From Montifringilla adamsi (lineage: Eukaryota > Chordata > Aves > Passeriformes > Passeridae), in the NCBI GenBank assembly GCA_017590115.1, contig JAGGNK010015336.1, positions 1,612,001 through 1,676,000 on the forward strand: a stretch of 64,000 nt of DNA. The letters are read 5' to 3'. Shown piece by piece: positions 11,301-22,000 of this stretch (its first letter is position 1; the number at the start of each line of letters is the position of its first letter). Under the pieces are notes generated by a model, which saw nothing but the letters and a program-made list of their open reading frames with translations, was not told the origin of the DNA and made no database searches. Position numbers and translations under genes: made by a program.

Positions 11301-14025
11301 GCCAGATATATCTATGAGGATACAGATAAAAATATACCAAACTGTGTATATCAAATAAAAATATATACCATGATATCTCAAAAATATATAGAGATTTGAT
11401 ATAATTATAGAGATATTTCTGTATCTGCAGAGATACATTTATCTATAGAAAACCAAGTTATAGATATCTCTTGATTTACCTTATATAGTTTCTGTATGGT
11501 TATAGAAATGATAGAGAAGCTACTTAAGTTTCTATACAGTGTCTTGTATAGTTTCTCTAACTCTCTATATAAAACATATCCTAGATATGTATCTCTCCAC
11601 ATAAGAGAGATACAAGAGATGTAAAGAGGTATGTATATCCTAGATATAGAATCTCAGACTGGAGGCTCCAGTTAGAAATGGGGTAAAATGCAGAATTTGG
11701 TGTATAAGTGAGCAGATATGATCTCAAACATACGGATTCTATATATGCAGGATACAGTGATCTTTCCAAGATATATCCAGTAGAGACACAGATTGCATCT
11801 ATATCTAGAGACATCTGCATCTGGAGGATCTGTATCTAGAGAGCCACAGGATTATCCACCCATATCCCTGAGGATCTAAGATAGAGCCTCCTCTCTCTCT
11901 AGGATACACATTATACAGACAGAGCTACATAAAGAGGTCCTACACACAGAGGACCACCCCAGGAGACACAAGGCATTTCCAAACCCTTCCCTAAATAATG
12001 AGCAGAGCCTCACTTCCCAGCTGGAGCAGAACTCCCTGGCAGGGTATCATGCCTGACATCATCTCCAATTACCTATCAGCCAAGATACAGCCCAGGCAGC
12101 TGCATGCTCTGCCTTTCCCAGCTTGCTGCCTGCTCCCTTTCATCCCCCTCAGCTGCACCAGCCAGCTGCTGGAACAGCAAAAAACCCTCACACCACCCCC
12201 CAGGATAAGATAACGCCGGGGGTAATGGGAACCACGCGCATCTTCCCCGTGGGATCAGGCGCTCTCATCCCTGGATGCTTCAGAGCCTGAGCAACAGGCA
12301 GGGAAGGCAGCTGCCGACTCAGCCGGGTGAGTCACAGTTTCGGCTGCGTGGGCAGCACATCTCTTTTTAAAGCACCAGCCTCAGCTCAGCTCAGCTGGGC
12401 TTCCAGCTCTGCTCCTGCCTCAGGGTGATGCTGTGCTGGGCTACCGGGGTGTTTAACAGCCCCAAGGGATGAGATTTTTAAGGGTGGTGTTGGGGTAGCA
12501 CCCCCGGTGCCCATCCTTGCTGCCCACCTACCATGACAGTGATGCCGTCCTTCTCCAGGGGGGTCTTGTCATAGGTCACTTCACACACTCGCACAACCGT
12601 GGTGGCACCGTACTTCTTCAGGTCCTGGGGAGGGAAGGAGGAGGAGGAGGGGTCTGAACAGATCCTGCCACATGCACCCCAGTTAATCCTGACACATCCA
12701 AGCCCTGCTACGACCATGTGGAGCAGTATGGACCCTTCAACAGTGCTGTGCCCCTTCTCTGAACCCTTGACCCATGATCCATGCAGCCTGGCAGGCAAAA
12801 GGAAACATGAAATCCCAGGACACCAAAGCCACGTGGCCTTGTAGGATTTTTAACCAGCATCTTCATGACTCCTCAGAGTCACGAGTACCAATGGGGCCAT
12901 TTATTTTTAAGCCCTGACAGCCTCATCAGCAGAGATTTTATACCTCAGGCAAAGAAACATCCCTGACATGGGTGCCAGTCCTCTGAAGGAGAAACTGTTT
13001 GTGCCTGCTGAGGTCACACTCCTGATGCAGAAATGCATGGAGGCAGCTGTGGGGGAGTCGTAGCATGCCCTACCAGCCGAGCTCAGCATCTCACAGATGG
13101 CTCAGGGGCTCCTTCTCCACCTCGCTGCCATATCCCATCATCACTCCAACACGCTGCAGGCTCAGGCGTGGGACTTGGGATGCTTCCAGCATGGCTCACT
13201 GCCCGGTGTGAGGATTGCCCCCGGATTACGTGCCCGGTGCGCTGGCCTCGCCGGGAACCATGAGATCATCCCCAATGATCCAGCTCCTTTGTTCCCCATG
13301 TGTGCTCACCAGACCGTGGTGAGCCCCACATGGCTCAGCAGCCCAGCCAAAAGTCTAAGAGACCGGAGGAAAGGGGAATTTTTCTCCCTTCCCACTGGTG
13401 GGGTACCCATCACCCTCTGCAGCGAGCATGGGGTGGCTGTCCCCATATCACAGCCACCTTCCTGTCATCCTGAGACAGTGGCACTCACACAGCTGCTACC
13501 AGTGCTGGCTCTTCAACACCAAGCTCTCCAGCACTACTCAACACACTCTAGGCACTGGAAATATGCTGGGATATTTGGGATCAAAAGCCATTATTGAGGT
13601 GCTGCGAGGGAGAAGGAAGGTTTTGTGCACCCCTGTGCATTGCTCCAAAACCCTGTGAAATGATGTGCTAGTGGATCTGGCAGGGGAAGCAACGGGAATG
13701 AGGAAACTCTGCTCCATCTCTACTGTGCCCAAACATCACACTTGGGGTCCTGAAAAACATCCCATCCCAAAAAGCTGGCAATGATTGGACCCACTGCCCC
13801 AGGATGCCACCTGGGGCTGTGGTACCAAAGGGGATGTGCTGCCCTCTCATCAACAGCAGCTTTTAGCCCCAAAAAATGCAACTGGACCCTGGTCCCCACC
13901 TTCCAATCTCTCCTCCTTACCTCCAAAAAGGTGCTGAGCGTGGCATTGGTGGGATTGTGGGTGATGAGGAACCTCATGTTTTTGTAGCAGACCTCCACGG
14001 GTGCAGGGCGGTTCATCCGGGCCAT
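8217..14025 (-). CDS. PTP4A3: PTP4A3 (PRL-3) protein tyrosine phosphatase, five coding exons, complete
   Basis: The CDS joins 14025-13921, 12624-12532, 9281-9151, 8814-8740 and 8334-8217, giving 519 nt plus stop, or 173 residues, the usual PTP4A3 length. PRL phosphatases are small membrane-anchored PTPs that act at the plasma membrane and endosomes, and the family is known to bind CNNM magnesium transporters. Seen here: the N-terminus [12 protein letters not shown], typical of PTP4A3 rather than PTP4A1/2; Cys49, the redox partner of the catalytic cysteine; the general-acid loop WPFDD with Asp72; the P-loop [10 protein letters not shown] with Cys104 and Arg110, with the family-specific Ala111 in place of Ser/Thr; a basic C-terminal stretch; and the prenylation box CCIM (170-173). 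The CAAX ends in Met as in PTP4A3, whereas PTP4A1 and A2 end in Gln. The start has a strong Kozak context (CCCACCATGG). Every intron has GT-AG ends and there is no frameshift or internal stop. The main alternative would be another PTP4A paralog, which the two termini argue against. Confidence 0.96.
8740..8814 (-). CDS. PTP4A3: PTP4A3 coding exon 4 (residues 110-135)
   Basis: The exon completes Arg110, then encodes [19 protein letters not shown] and the first part of the alpha helix ending FIRQ. The Gln codon is split CA|G. The acceptor is CCTTTCAG and the donor GTAAGT. The short introns on both sides are 336 and 405 bp. Confidence 0.95.
8947..9131. repeat. Tandem duplication, about 93-bp unit, two copies
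   Basis: ACAAAACCCTGCTCA starts at 8947 and again at 9040. Both copies continue through GGCATGGTT, CCCTCTCCTGC, TTCATG and GTGGCAGCTG. The pair fills the intron side of PTP4A3 exon 3 and ends about 20 bp from its splice donor. Confidence 0.85.
9151..9281 (-). CDS. PTP4A3: PTP4A3 coding exon 3 (active-site exon, residues 67-110)
   Basis: This exon carries both catalytic loops: the WPFDD acid loop (Asp72) at its start and the HCVAGLG P-loop (Cys104) at its end. The codon for Arg110 is split CG|C across the junction. The acceptor is CCTTGCAG and the donor GCG|GTGAGT. A 93-bp tandem duplication lies about 20 bp downstream in the next intron. Confidence 0.96.
10499..10850 (-). mobile_element. CR1 LINE 3' fragment
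   Basis: The tail GAATCATCCCGTGATGGAAT is followed by CR1 blocks including CTTCCAGAGATGGGGCAGCC and CTCTGTCAGTTTAAAGACATT, then ACTGGAAGGGGCTTTAAGG. Confidence 0.9.
10875..11288 (-). mobile_element. CR1 LINE 3' fragment, second subtype
   Basis: AGAAGCACAGAATTGTTCAGG, the AAGTGCCACATCCACA block, TCCAATCTAAAACTCCCCTGG and CCAGCTGCTCCTCATCAGAC mark a different CR1 subfamily from its neighbour at 10499-10850, so the two are separate insertions in the same orientation. Confidence 0.9.
11289..11905. repeat. AT-rich degenerate repeat built on TATCTAGA/AGATATA words
   Basis: About 0.6 kb of irregular repeats of AGATAT, TATAGA, ATATCT and GATACA words, abutting the 5' end of the CR1 fragment. It is partly palindromic and has no clear fixed period. 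Confidence 0.8.
12532..12624 (-). CDS. PTP4A3: PTP4A3 coding exon 2 (residues 36-66)
   Basis: The 31-codon exon begins [15 protein letters not shown], includes Cys49 (redox partner of Cys104), and ends GITVM. The acceptor is CTCCCCAG and the donor ATG|GTAGGT. Both junctions are phase 0. The last residue is Met, where human PRL-3 has Val as far as I recall, a conservative change. Confidence 0.95.
12625..13920 (-). other. PTP4A3: PTP4A3 intron between coding exons 1 and 2
   Basis: The 1.3 kb unique intron has donor GTAAGG and acceptor CTCCCCAG. No repeat or exon was recognised. Confidence 0.85.
13921..14025 (-). CDS. PTP4A3: PTP4A3 coding exon 1 (residues 1-35)
   Basis: This exon encodes the N-terminus from [12 protein letters not shown] to NATLSTFLE. 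The donor is GAG|GTAAGG, in phase 0. The intron that follows runs 13920-12625. A possible 3' splice site lies upstream of the start: CTGTCAG ends at 14055, with a TTTTTAAC branch-like motif before it. The exon may therefore begin at 14054, or it may run on into a long 5' leader. Confidence 0.95.
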
Positions 14026-14103
14026 GGTGGGGACCGTGGGAAGGTGAGGTGGTGCTGACAGTGGCAGGGTTAAAAACCCAAGAAAAGAGTGGTGTGGAGG
14101 GGC

Positions 14104-14124
14104 AAAAAAAAAAAAAAAAAAAAA
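14104..14124 (+). repeat. Poly(A) run, 21 bases
   Basis: Homopolymer just upstream of the PTP4A3 start codon; it would be a U-tract in the sense RNA and may act as the polypyrimidine region for the nearby candidate acceptor. Confidence 0.9.
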
Positions 14125-14285
14125 CCAAACAAAAACCCAATAACCCCTCTGCGCTTCAAAAATAAAAATAAAACAGGATCAAAAACTCAATATACAGACG
14201 TTGTGCAAATAATCCCAACTCCTGGGAGCGCACCGGCTTCCTTGACACACCACAAGCCTCCCAGGGGGAAAAAAAAGCCAGATGG

Positions 14286-14341
14286 GGGAAAAAAAAATAA
14301 TATTAATGAAATAATAATAATAATAATAATTAAAAAAAAAT
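14286..14341. repeat. (TAA)n microsatellite in an A-rich tract
   Basis: ATAATAATAATAATAATAAT flanked by A runs. Confidence 0.9.
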
Positions 14342-14424
14342 CCCTTTGCTGTAGTGTTGGCGTCCTCTGCGTGTGTGCGACGGCGAGCGGCTGCTGCCTC
14401 CGGTGCCGCGCGCTCCCGGGCGCT

Positions 14425-14442
14425 CTAGAAAGGCCTCTGCAT
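14425..14442 (-). other. Upstream ORF of 5 codons (MQRPF)
   Basis: A short reading frame, ATG to TAG, in the GC-rich region upstream of PTP4A3. It matters only if this stretch is transcribed as 5' leader. PRL family mRNAs are known to carry a magnesium-responsive uORF; equivalence of this one is not established. Confidence 0.3.
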
Positions 14443-14534
14443 ATGGGGGGTGGTGGTGGCGGGAGGGTGGCCCCCGTCACGTTACCCCATCGGGGTATGT
14501 GGAGTACTTGGGGGTGGCACGGGGGGCCGGGAGC

Positions 14535-14588
14535 CTACGGGGCGGCGTCGGCGGCGTCCGGCAGCGGTGCCTCGCTGGGGCGATCCAT
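14535..14588 (-). other. Upstream ORF of 17 codons
   Basis: The frame starts ATGGATCGCC and stops at TAG, encoding an acidic, Ala/Pro-rich peptide (MDRPSEAPLPDAADAAP). It lies in the CpG-rich patch upstream of the PTP4A3 start and would be a leader uORF if transcribed. Confidence 0.3.
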
Positions 14589-14770
14589 GCACGGGAGCCT
14601 TGAATGGTTGAGTCGGAGGGTCGGGGTGCTGGGCAGGACAAGGAGAGGTGGCCGGGGGCTGCTTCACAGGGTGGGCTGCCGGGGGCTGCGGGGTTCACAG
14701 CTGCTCCTCAGCACCTCCATAAATCCCAGTGCAGAGCGAGGCTGCAGGGGAGAGAAAGGGAAATGCGGTG

Positions 14771-17419
14771 GTGAGAGTGTCCTCCTCCCCAAGGAAGCCC
14801 CTGAAGGCACCATCACCTTCTACATCCCCTGCGAGCATCCCTGACCATTCTTAGCTTAACACAAATAAGAAAGCGAGGTGGAACTGCAGAACGGAAAGCA
14901 CATGGCAGGGAAGGCCTTGCTCCCATATACCACCCAACATCTGCACCTGCTGGTGGATTTAAGCACCCAATTCACTCCAGTTGATCCCCCTGACATTCAT
15001 CCAGACCCCCCACACCTCACCTTTGTGTCCCCAAAAAGCACGTTGAATACGTCCACCCCAAATGCACGCTGTTCCCGAAACCAGCTGCCGCTGCCGCTAA
15101 TCGGCCACATGCTCCTGGCGCTGGGCTCATGTCCACTAAATGCACCTCTAATGCTCTTAGGAGAATTAAGCCGCCTGCAAATGAGCTATCTTGGGGAGGG
15201 GGGGCTGAGGAGGGGGTTGCGTGTGTGTGGTTTTGCCAGGGTTAGTGATGGATGTGTCTCCCTGCCTGCTCATCCACATTCCCACACTGCCGGCACATCG
15301 CTCCCAGTAACGGAGCCCGGCCCCTCCACCCGTGGCATCTTTGCTTAAAGGATGGCAGTGGGAAGAATTAAGAAAGAAAATCAACTCCCACTGTGGAAAT
15401 ACCCAAATCCATGAGATGATGGGCCCAGCAGGGAGGCAAGGTCTCTGCCAGCCCCACTCAGAGCCGAGGGAAACCCCGCCAGAGCCTCCCCAGGTTGTTC
15501 CCCACTGGACTCTTGTTTTGAAGCTGGTCCTTCCCCCAGGTCAGAGGCTGCTTAGTGCCGGGTGGCCAGAGCCTCAAAATAGACCATAAGCACATAAGTA
15601 ACCCGAGCCAGACCAGCAGGCACCCCCTTGGCTCTCCTCACAGCAGCCAGAAACTTTCCCCTCTGGATTGTTTCGCCCTTATGCAACGAGACAAGGTGGG
15701 AGAAGTGAGATGAGTTGAGCAGCTCATAACAGCACCTCGGTGCTGACAATGGGTTTGTCCAGGCCTGAGCATCATTTACAACATGTTTAACACCTCCTGC
15801 TTCTCCAGTGGTACACAGGGATGCAAAAGTTAAATGGCAACAGGAAAAAAGCCAGGTGAGGTGTCAGGGGAAGCAGAGCTGCTCTGCTGAATGTGCCCGG
15901 TTTGGCTGCTAAAATCACGGACTCTTCCCAACAACCATCTTCCATCACACCTGACTAATATTTTTTTGCCCATAAAGAAGGGGATAATGCTTTCCCAGAG
16001 TCCTGCAAGGATGTTCTACGAAGTTCAAACCCTGCCTGGGCTGCAGGGGATGAGTGGGACATTCAGGGGGGATGACTTTCCAGTCCCCACTGAGAAATCA
16101 GATTTTAGCAGCTGATGGAGGCTGGGAGCTTGGCTGAGGCATGGCAGTGAGGTGGGAGCTGCCTCTCCGCAGCATTTTAGGTGTGATTCCGAGCAGCTCA
16201 GCCCACAGATGATGCTGATCCTCCCCACCTGGACCACAGCAGCTGGAATTTTCGCTCAAAGCTTGCAATGATCCTGCAAGATGGGCTGGGAAACCTGCTT
16301 CCCCCACAGTGTTCACCATGCTTTTTCAGTGATGATCCCACCTATCACTTTGTTTGTGAGGTCTGCTTCTTCCCAAGACAATCTCACCATGGCTGGGTAA
16401 GAATCAATTTGTTATTTCTGGAGGGTAATTCTGGGCTGGTTTTGGCTGTGTGGCTCCTACATGTCCAGCTGCCAATCTGCTGGGCCAGCACAACCATGAA
16501 AAGGGATGAGAGGTGGGAGAGATGGGCAGCCACAGTTGCCTGCTCAAAGGGAAGAGCTGATGCAAAGTAGGAATTGCCCCAAACCATCAGCTTGAAAGCC
16601 CAGTTTCTCTGAAACAAGGACTTGAGGATATTTTGCTTTTACTTTTCATGCCTTTGCTCTTCAGGCTTCCAGTGTGTTTAATGCCATCTGTCCTAATGAT
16701 TTGATCTGATCCCGATGATCAATCTGATTTGATGCACCAGCACCAGAGGTGCACAAGGGAAAGCATCAAAAAATGACTTTCCTCCCTTCAGACAACCTCA
16801 TACCTCGTTTTAACCGGCTGCCAGGGACATTAATATGAACTGTGCCCATGTTTACCCATGTCCTGGATTAAATCCCACCTGCTGAGCAGCCCTGTGGGGC
16901 TGGGAGCTGCTGCCAGCACCAATGCCAGCATTGCCCCTTGTCATCATCCAACACACAGTTCATGCTCCATTGGTGCTCTGGATCCTGGACAATTTTTTAT
17001 TGGCTTGGGCGTGCTCACTGCCAGTAACGGAGGCTCAGTGAGAACCGCCTGCCTACGAGAACAGCTAGTGCTCCTTTCCCACAAGGTCTCCTCTCCAGTG
17101 GAAGCGTTTCAAGTATTTTGGCAATCACACATCCCAGCAATTCAGTCCCGAAGCCCATAAATCCCTAATGGGTATTCAATCACAAATCATCCCTGGTGTT
17201 TCAGGCTGCGATGCTGATCTCCATATTAAGCGTGGCAGAACAATGTGGAAAAGGGAATTTTAGCTAATATTAATAACCTGCCAAGTGGAATATAAATCCT
17301 TCTCATTTGAGCACTCTGGGGGATCTAGAGGAAGCATGTGAGGACACAGTGAACAAGCCCTGGATGAGGATGCTCAGCAATGCAGTGCTGGCCTGTCAGG
17401 CTCAAACCCCTCTTGGGGA
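14771..17419. other. Unique non-coding sequence, probable first intron
   Basis: No exon was recognised. The segment 16960-17290 is free of repeats and AT-leaning, with CCAAT/homeobox-like words (ATTGG, TTCAATCAC, AATATTAATAA), and is a possible conserved non-coding element. Confidence 0.45.
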
Positions 17420-17720
17420 ACCTCAATGAAAGGAGGTTGTAGCCAGGTGGGGGTTGGTCTCATCTTCCACGTAACAAAGGAGAGGCCAAGATGAAACAGC
17501 CTCAAGTTGTGCCAGGGGAGGTTTAGGTTGGGTATAAGGAAAAATTTCTTCACTAAAAGGGTGCTCAGACATTGGAGCAGGCTGTCCAGGGAAGTGGTGG
17601 AATCAGTATCCCTGGAAGTGTTCAAGAGGCATGGATGGGGCACATGGTTTAGTGGTGAATCTGGCAGTGTTAGCAACTGATCTGAGAGATCTTTCCAACT
17701 TTAATGATTCTACGATTTTC
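17420..17720 (+). mobile_element. CR1 LINE 3' fragment
   Basis: CCTCAATGAAAGGAGGTTGTAG, GGTGGGGGTTGGTCTC, GGAAAAATTTCTTCACT and the tail TTTAATGATTCTACGATT match CR1 in sense orientation. Confidence 0.92.
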
Positions 17721-18626
17721 TTTTCACCATGACTGTGGAAATTTCTGCTTCTTACACAGGAATTTTGCAGCCAAGAGCCCACTGAGGATCCAGTATGAAC
17801 ACACACCAGTATGGCAAGAGAGCAATGAAGGTTGCTGCTCTTGGGATGGGGACCACTGAGCCATCATCTCCTTGTCTTATACCCCCACAGCTGAGGAGAT
17901 CACAGAGGTCTCTGAAATATTCCTTTGCAGTATGGCCAGACCATTACAAATGTCTTGGCCTCATCCCAGATATCCAGGGACTGAGCCTGCAACAGAGGAA
18001 TGAGGCTGATTTTCCTCATGGCAACTTGATGGAAAACAAAGGTCAGATCTTCTTCACCCAGTGACTGGAAGAGCTTGGTTGGAGAGGCAAGCAGCTGCCT
18101 GACCCGATGGCTGTGCTGCTGGTACCCGGCTAGCGGGACACAGATGGTGGAGTCAGGTTTTCCTAAACACAGCACATCCCCAAGAGAAGGAAAAGGAAGC
18201 TTTGCAGAGCCAAAGTGTCACTCTACATGAGCTTCAGCAGTGGGACTCGGAACAAAGGCTCTTACATACCCAAACAATGTGTATCTCACCCGTATATAAA
18301 TATAGAGATCTCAGAGTGAGCACATCTCCTGTTCAAAGTTCACCTTCAGAGAAATCCAACAAAACACCCAGCTGTGTCACACTTTCTCGACCTCTCTCCC
18401 GCTTTCAGCTCATGTAGCAAGACACCAACCAGCCCTTTCCCCTTAAGGCTGATAAAGTCCTGCTCTCCTGCTCCCAACAAGCACTTCCATCACCCTGAGA
18501 ATTGAATCCAAGTTTCTGAGTATTTCAGTTATCACCATGCAGAAGTTTCTGCACACGTCCATTGCCACTGACATGAGTGACCATGGGGAGCAGGTCTGTG
18601 AGGCTCAGCTGCACACGTAAGATCTG
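17721..18626. other. Unique non-coding sequence
   Basis: No gene, repeat or exon was recognised. Confidence 0.5.
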
Positions 18627-19073
18627 TACCAGCAGTACCACCACTGCCACCACTGCCACCAGCATGAGCAGCACCACCAGCATCACCACTGCCACCCCTG
18701 CCACCAGTGTCACCACTGCCACCACCATCACTGCAACCAGAATCAGCAGCAGCACCACCACTGTCACCACTGTCACCACAACCAGCACAATGACCACTGC
18801 CATGAGCACCACCACTGCCACTAGTGTCACCACTGCTGTCAGTAGGAGGAGCACCACTGCCATCACTACCACTGCCACCAGCATGACCAGCACCACTGCC
18901 ACCAACACCACCACTGCCACCAGCATCAGCAGCACCAGCAGCAGCACCACCACCATTCCAAGCATTGTCACCAGTGTCACCACTGCCACCACTATGAGCA
19001 ACACTACCATTGCTACCACTGGGTTCCACCAGCATGAGCAGCATCACCACTGCCACCATCGCCATCACTGCCA
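18627..19073. repeat. Trinucleotide-based minisatellite (ACC/ACT/AGC words)
   Basis: About 0.45 kb of imperfect CACCACTGCCACCAG-type repeats. The composition suppresses stop codons, so long frames run through it on both strands (a Thr/Ser-rich one on the plus strand, Val/Leu- and Gly/Ser-rich ones on the minus strand). No splice sites or signal features support translation. Confidence 0.85.
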
Positions 19074-22000
19074 GGGAGAACAGGTCCCAGGACACAGAGA
19101 GCCACAGTGCTGTCCCCAGCCTGTGACTGCAGCTGGGACACAGCCAATGTGCTGAGATTTCCTCCAGTTGCATCTGCACGGAAGGAAACAGGAAAGGTCC
19201 GGGAGGAGAGCGACGGAAACAAAACACCCAGCAGGAGCTGGAATCTGTGGGGAGAGGTGTAAGCAGCCACTGGCACATCCTGCTCCAGGGACAGAGCTGA
19301 TGGTATGTCCTGGAAAAGCCATGCTAGGTACTGTGGTGGCTGTGGGGTACCTGCTGCCAGGAGCGAAGCAGTGCCCAGCACCATCTGCCAGGGAAACATC
19401 GTGGGGCTTTTCCTCCAAGGGGTTATCTTTTAGGTTGTTTTTCTTGCTGCATGTGACGTTTTCTGAGCAAAACACAACAAGGAGGATTAAAAATGCACAG
19501 CTGTAGAGGGAGAGCAATGAGGGCTCTTGGCAGCCCATGAAAACACCTGCAGGATAAACCAGGTGATGCATCTTTCACCACGTCCTTTTTGGTGCGCAGT
19601 AAATACTGGCTAACACTAAATTTTGCCAAAGACAGCTGTGCAGCCCTTGATTTTACAGCTCCAGTTGGACTTAAGAAGTTTGGTAACATTTAGAGAGCAG
19701 GGAAAGATGCCAGCATGATGTTGGCGTGGACATTTGCAAGCAGGAGGCACTCAGGACACCAGGGAAGATGGAGGAATGGGGAAACTGAGGCAGCGAGCCA
19801 GGGAGCCAGATAAAAAGAAGAGCAAAGTCTTCCCAGCACTGTGCAAGCTGGGAATGCACCGGAGGCACTGGTAACATGATCAACCCTTTCTTATCTTGTA
19901 TTTGCACCTTTTGTCTTTGAAGAGAAGCTGAGGCACAGTGCGGAAAGTGTCTACAAAGGTCCTTTGGGAGTTGTTTTTCCCTCTCACCCAGATTCACAAC
20001 CCCTGGACACAGACCCTGTGCTCACACTGGAATTCCTGTGATGCCACCAGTGTCAGGGCTGCCTCTCCTGTCCAGAGCTCACGGGGCAATGCCCTGGAGG
20101 AAATATGATACTTCAAGCACCCTTTCCACAGCCCCTTCACTGGAATTTCAACTTTTCCCTTCTCATACAGCCCCCAAGCAATTTGAATTTGAGGTCTTCA
20201 TGGACAGCTTTTTAACCTAATTCCTTCTTGTACCAGTAGAGATTCAGCCATCAGAGGATCATAAAAACCACAAAAAGGCACTAAACCTTCCACACTGTGG
20301 GGAAAAGGAATCCCCCCAGCTGAACACATCCCCATCCATCCCTCCCACCCTGGCCCCAGCAGTGGACGACTCACAGGCAGCCACCGGTGGCCCTGCTCCC
20401 AGCGAGATCCTGGTTTTATGATCTGGGATATCCCCTCCACTGCCTTCCCCCCAGCAGCCACGAGGAGCTCACAGCCCTGCTGACGACGTCAGAGGTTTTT
20501 CCTGGCTTGGATGTGAAGGGAAAGGAGGAAAAAAAAAGAAAAAAAGAGGGGGGAGGAAGAGAGGCCAACTCCACGGGGAAAAGTAATAACAGGCTTGGGG
20601 CTGGCTGCCTCCCAGATCTGCAGAGGGTGTGCCCTAGAGGATTTTTTTGGGGACGGGTGAAAGGCTCAGTCATTTGGGGATGGATGGTCCCCATGCTCTG
20701 GTGCCTGATGCACAGGGAAATGAGGCACCCCAAATACTGGGGGCCAGCTCCCCCCATCCTTCAGGGATTTCTTTTGGCCAGAAGAATCAGGGGAAAAAAA
20801 GAAATTCTGTGTGCGATCGAGCATTTCCAGGCTTCAAGCCTTGTCCAATAGTATCTTTGGAAAGAAAAGAATCCCAAAGCAGCATCCTTGTCCCAAAACA
20901 CACACTGGTGGCAAACTGACCCCAGTGGTCCCCCCAACAACTGCTACTGCCACGTGTCTCTCCCACCCTGAAACTCCGGTGCAGCTGAACATCTGCCCAG
21001 CTTTTTTCTTGTGGTTTCTCACAGTATTTTGAGTGAATTTAATACTTGTAGCAGGTGGCAAAGTTTGGGGGTGGGGGTGCAGAATGATGTGTTTTTTGGG
21101 GTAACATGAGAAACGGCAGCACACTCCTAGGAAGGGCATGGAGGAGCTGCCATGACCTCCCCTTTGAGGTACAGTTTGAGCTTGAACCTCTGTCCCACGA
21201 GACCTGAACTTTGCTATTTGCAATGTCCCTCCTCGGTGGGGGGATTCTGATGGGAAGTTGCCCCTACATCACCTGGTCAGGCCACCAGGAGCCCTGACCC
21301 AAGGCCACCAGAGCCCTGTCTGCGTCATTGGTGCCTCTTGCACAATCCCCAACCCAGACAGGCTGCGGTGGCTTTGATGGAAGTTTGCTGATGAAGGGGG
21401 CTCCAAGGGACTCAAATCTACCCAAAGGGTGGATTTTGACCTGCAGACAATGTTGACATAGTGTTCTGTGACATGCTGGGAATGCAACAAAGGACAGAAC
21501 ATGCTCTGCCTGTGATGGAAAGGTCCCTGGTGGCATCAAGCTATGGTCAGGATTGTCCACAGAAGCCAAGCTCTGGAGAAAGGCAGCTCTTCCAAGTCAA
21601 TGGCACCAGGTTTAGATGGTGTTTGTGGGTCTCTGAGCTTCCTCCACCATCCAGACCCTGTGCTGCCTGGGGTTGTCCTCCCAAACCATGTTGCTGTTGC
21701 TCTGCACTATTTGCATTACAGATTTCACCCCACGGAGACAGGATCACACAAATCACAACAGGCTGCTGGGAGGAGGCAGCACCACCAGCCCTCTCCTGTG
21801 TGGGGGACACCAAAGCACTTCTGAAGGCAGCCACCAAGCCCATGGGGACAGTGCTGCAGGGAAACCCCCTGGGCTGTCTCCTCCTCATCCCCCTCAGCCA
21901 TGGCTATTGTCACTTTATCAGCAGAAACTGCCCCTTGAAATAGCCCCTCCAGGGATGTCCCTTTTCCAGAAGGATGGGACAAAGATGCTCCATGTAGGTG

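Larger units (their letters stand above)
9282..12531 (-). other. PTP4A3: PTP4A3 intron between coding exons 2 and 3
   Basis: The 3.25 kb intron has donor GTAGGT and acceptor TTGCAG. It contains two adjacent CR1 fragments, an AT-rich degenerate repeat, and near its 5' end (12195-12375) a motif-dense stretch with AGGATAAGATAA and TGAGTCAC. No exon is visible inside. Confidence 0.85.
14345..14770 (-). promoter_or_regulatory. PTP4A3: GC/CpG-rich patch with short upstream ORFs, 5' leader or alternative promoter of PTP4A3
   Basis: About 0.4 kb of CpG-rich sequence lies 320-750 bp upstream of the start codon on the sense strand. It holds several very short minus-strand ORFs: 14588-14535 (17 codons), 14490-14482 (2 codons) and 14442-14425 (5 codons). 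Between it and the start codon lie T-rich tracts and a possible 3' splice site at 14055. It could be a long 5' leader, a second non-coding exon, or an internal promoter; the sequence alone does not decide. Confidence 0.5.

Noticed and set aside
14089..14844. 251-codon plus-strand frame near PTP4A3 exon 1
   Set aside because: It starts in a poly(A) tract and spans TAA repeats and CpG-rich sequence antisense to the PTP4A3 leader; no domain.
18532..19278. 248-, 192- and 164-codon ORFs over the ACC repeat
   Set aside because: Low-complexity array open on both strands; composition explains the frames.
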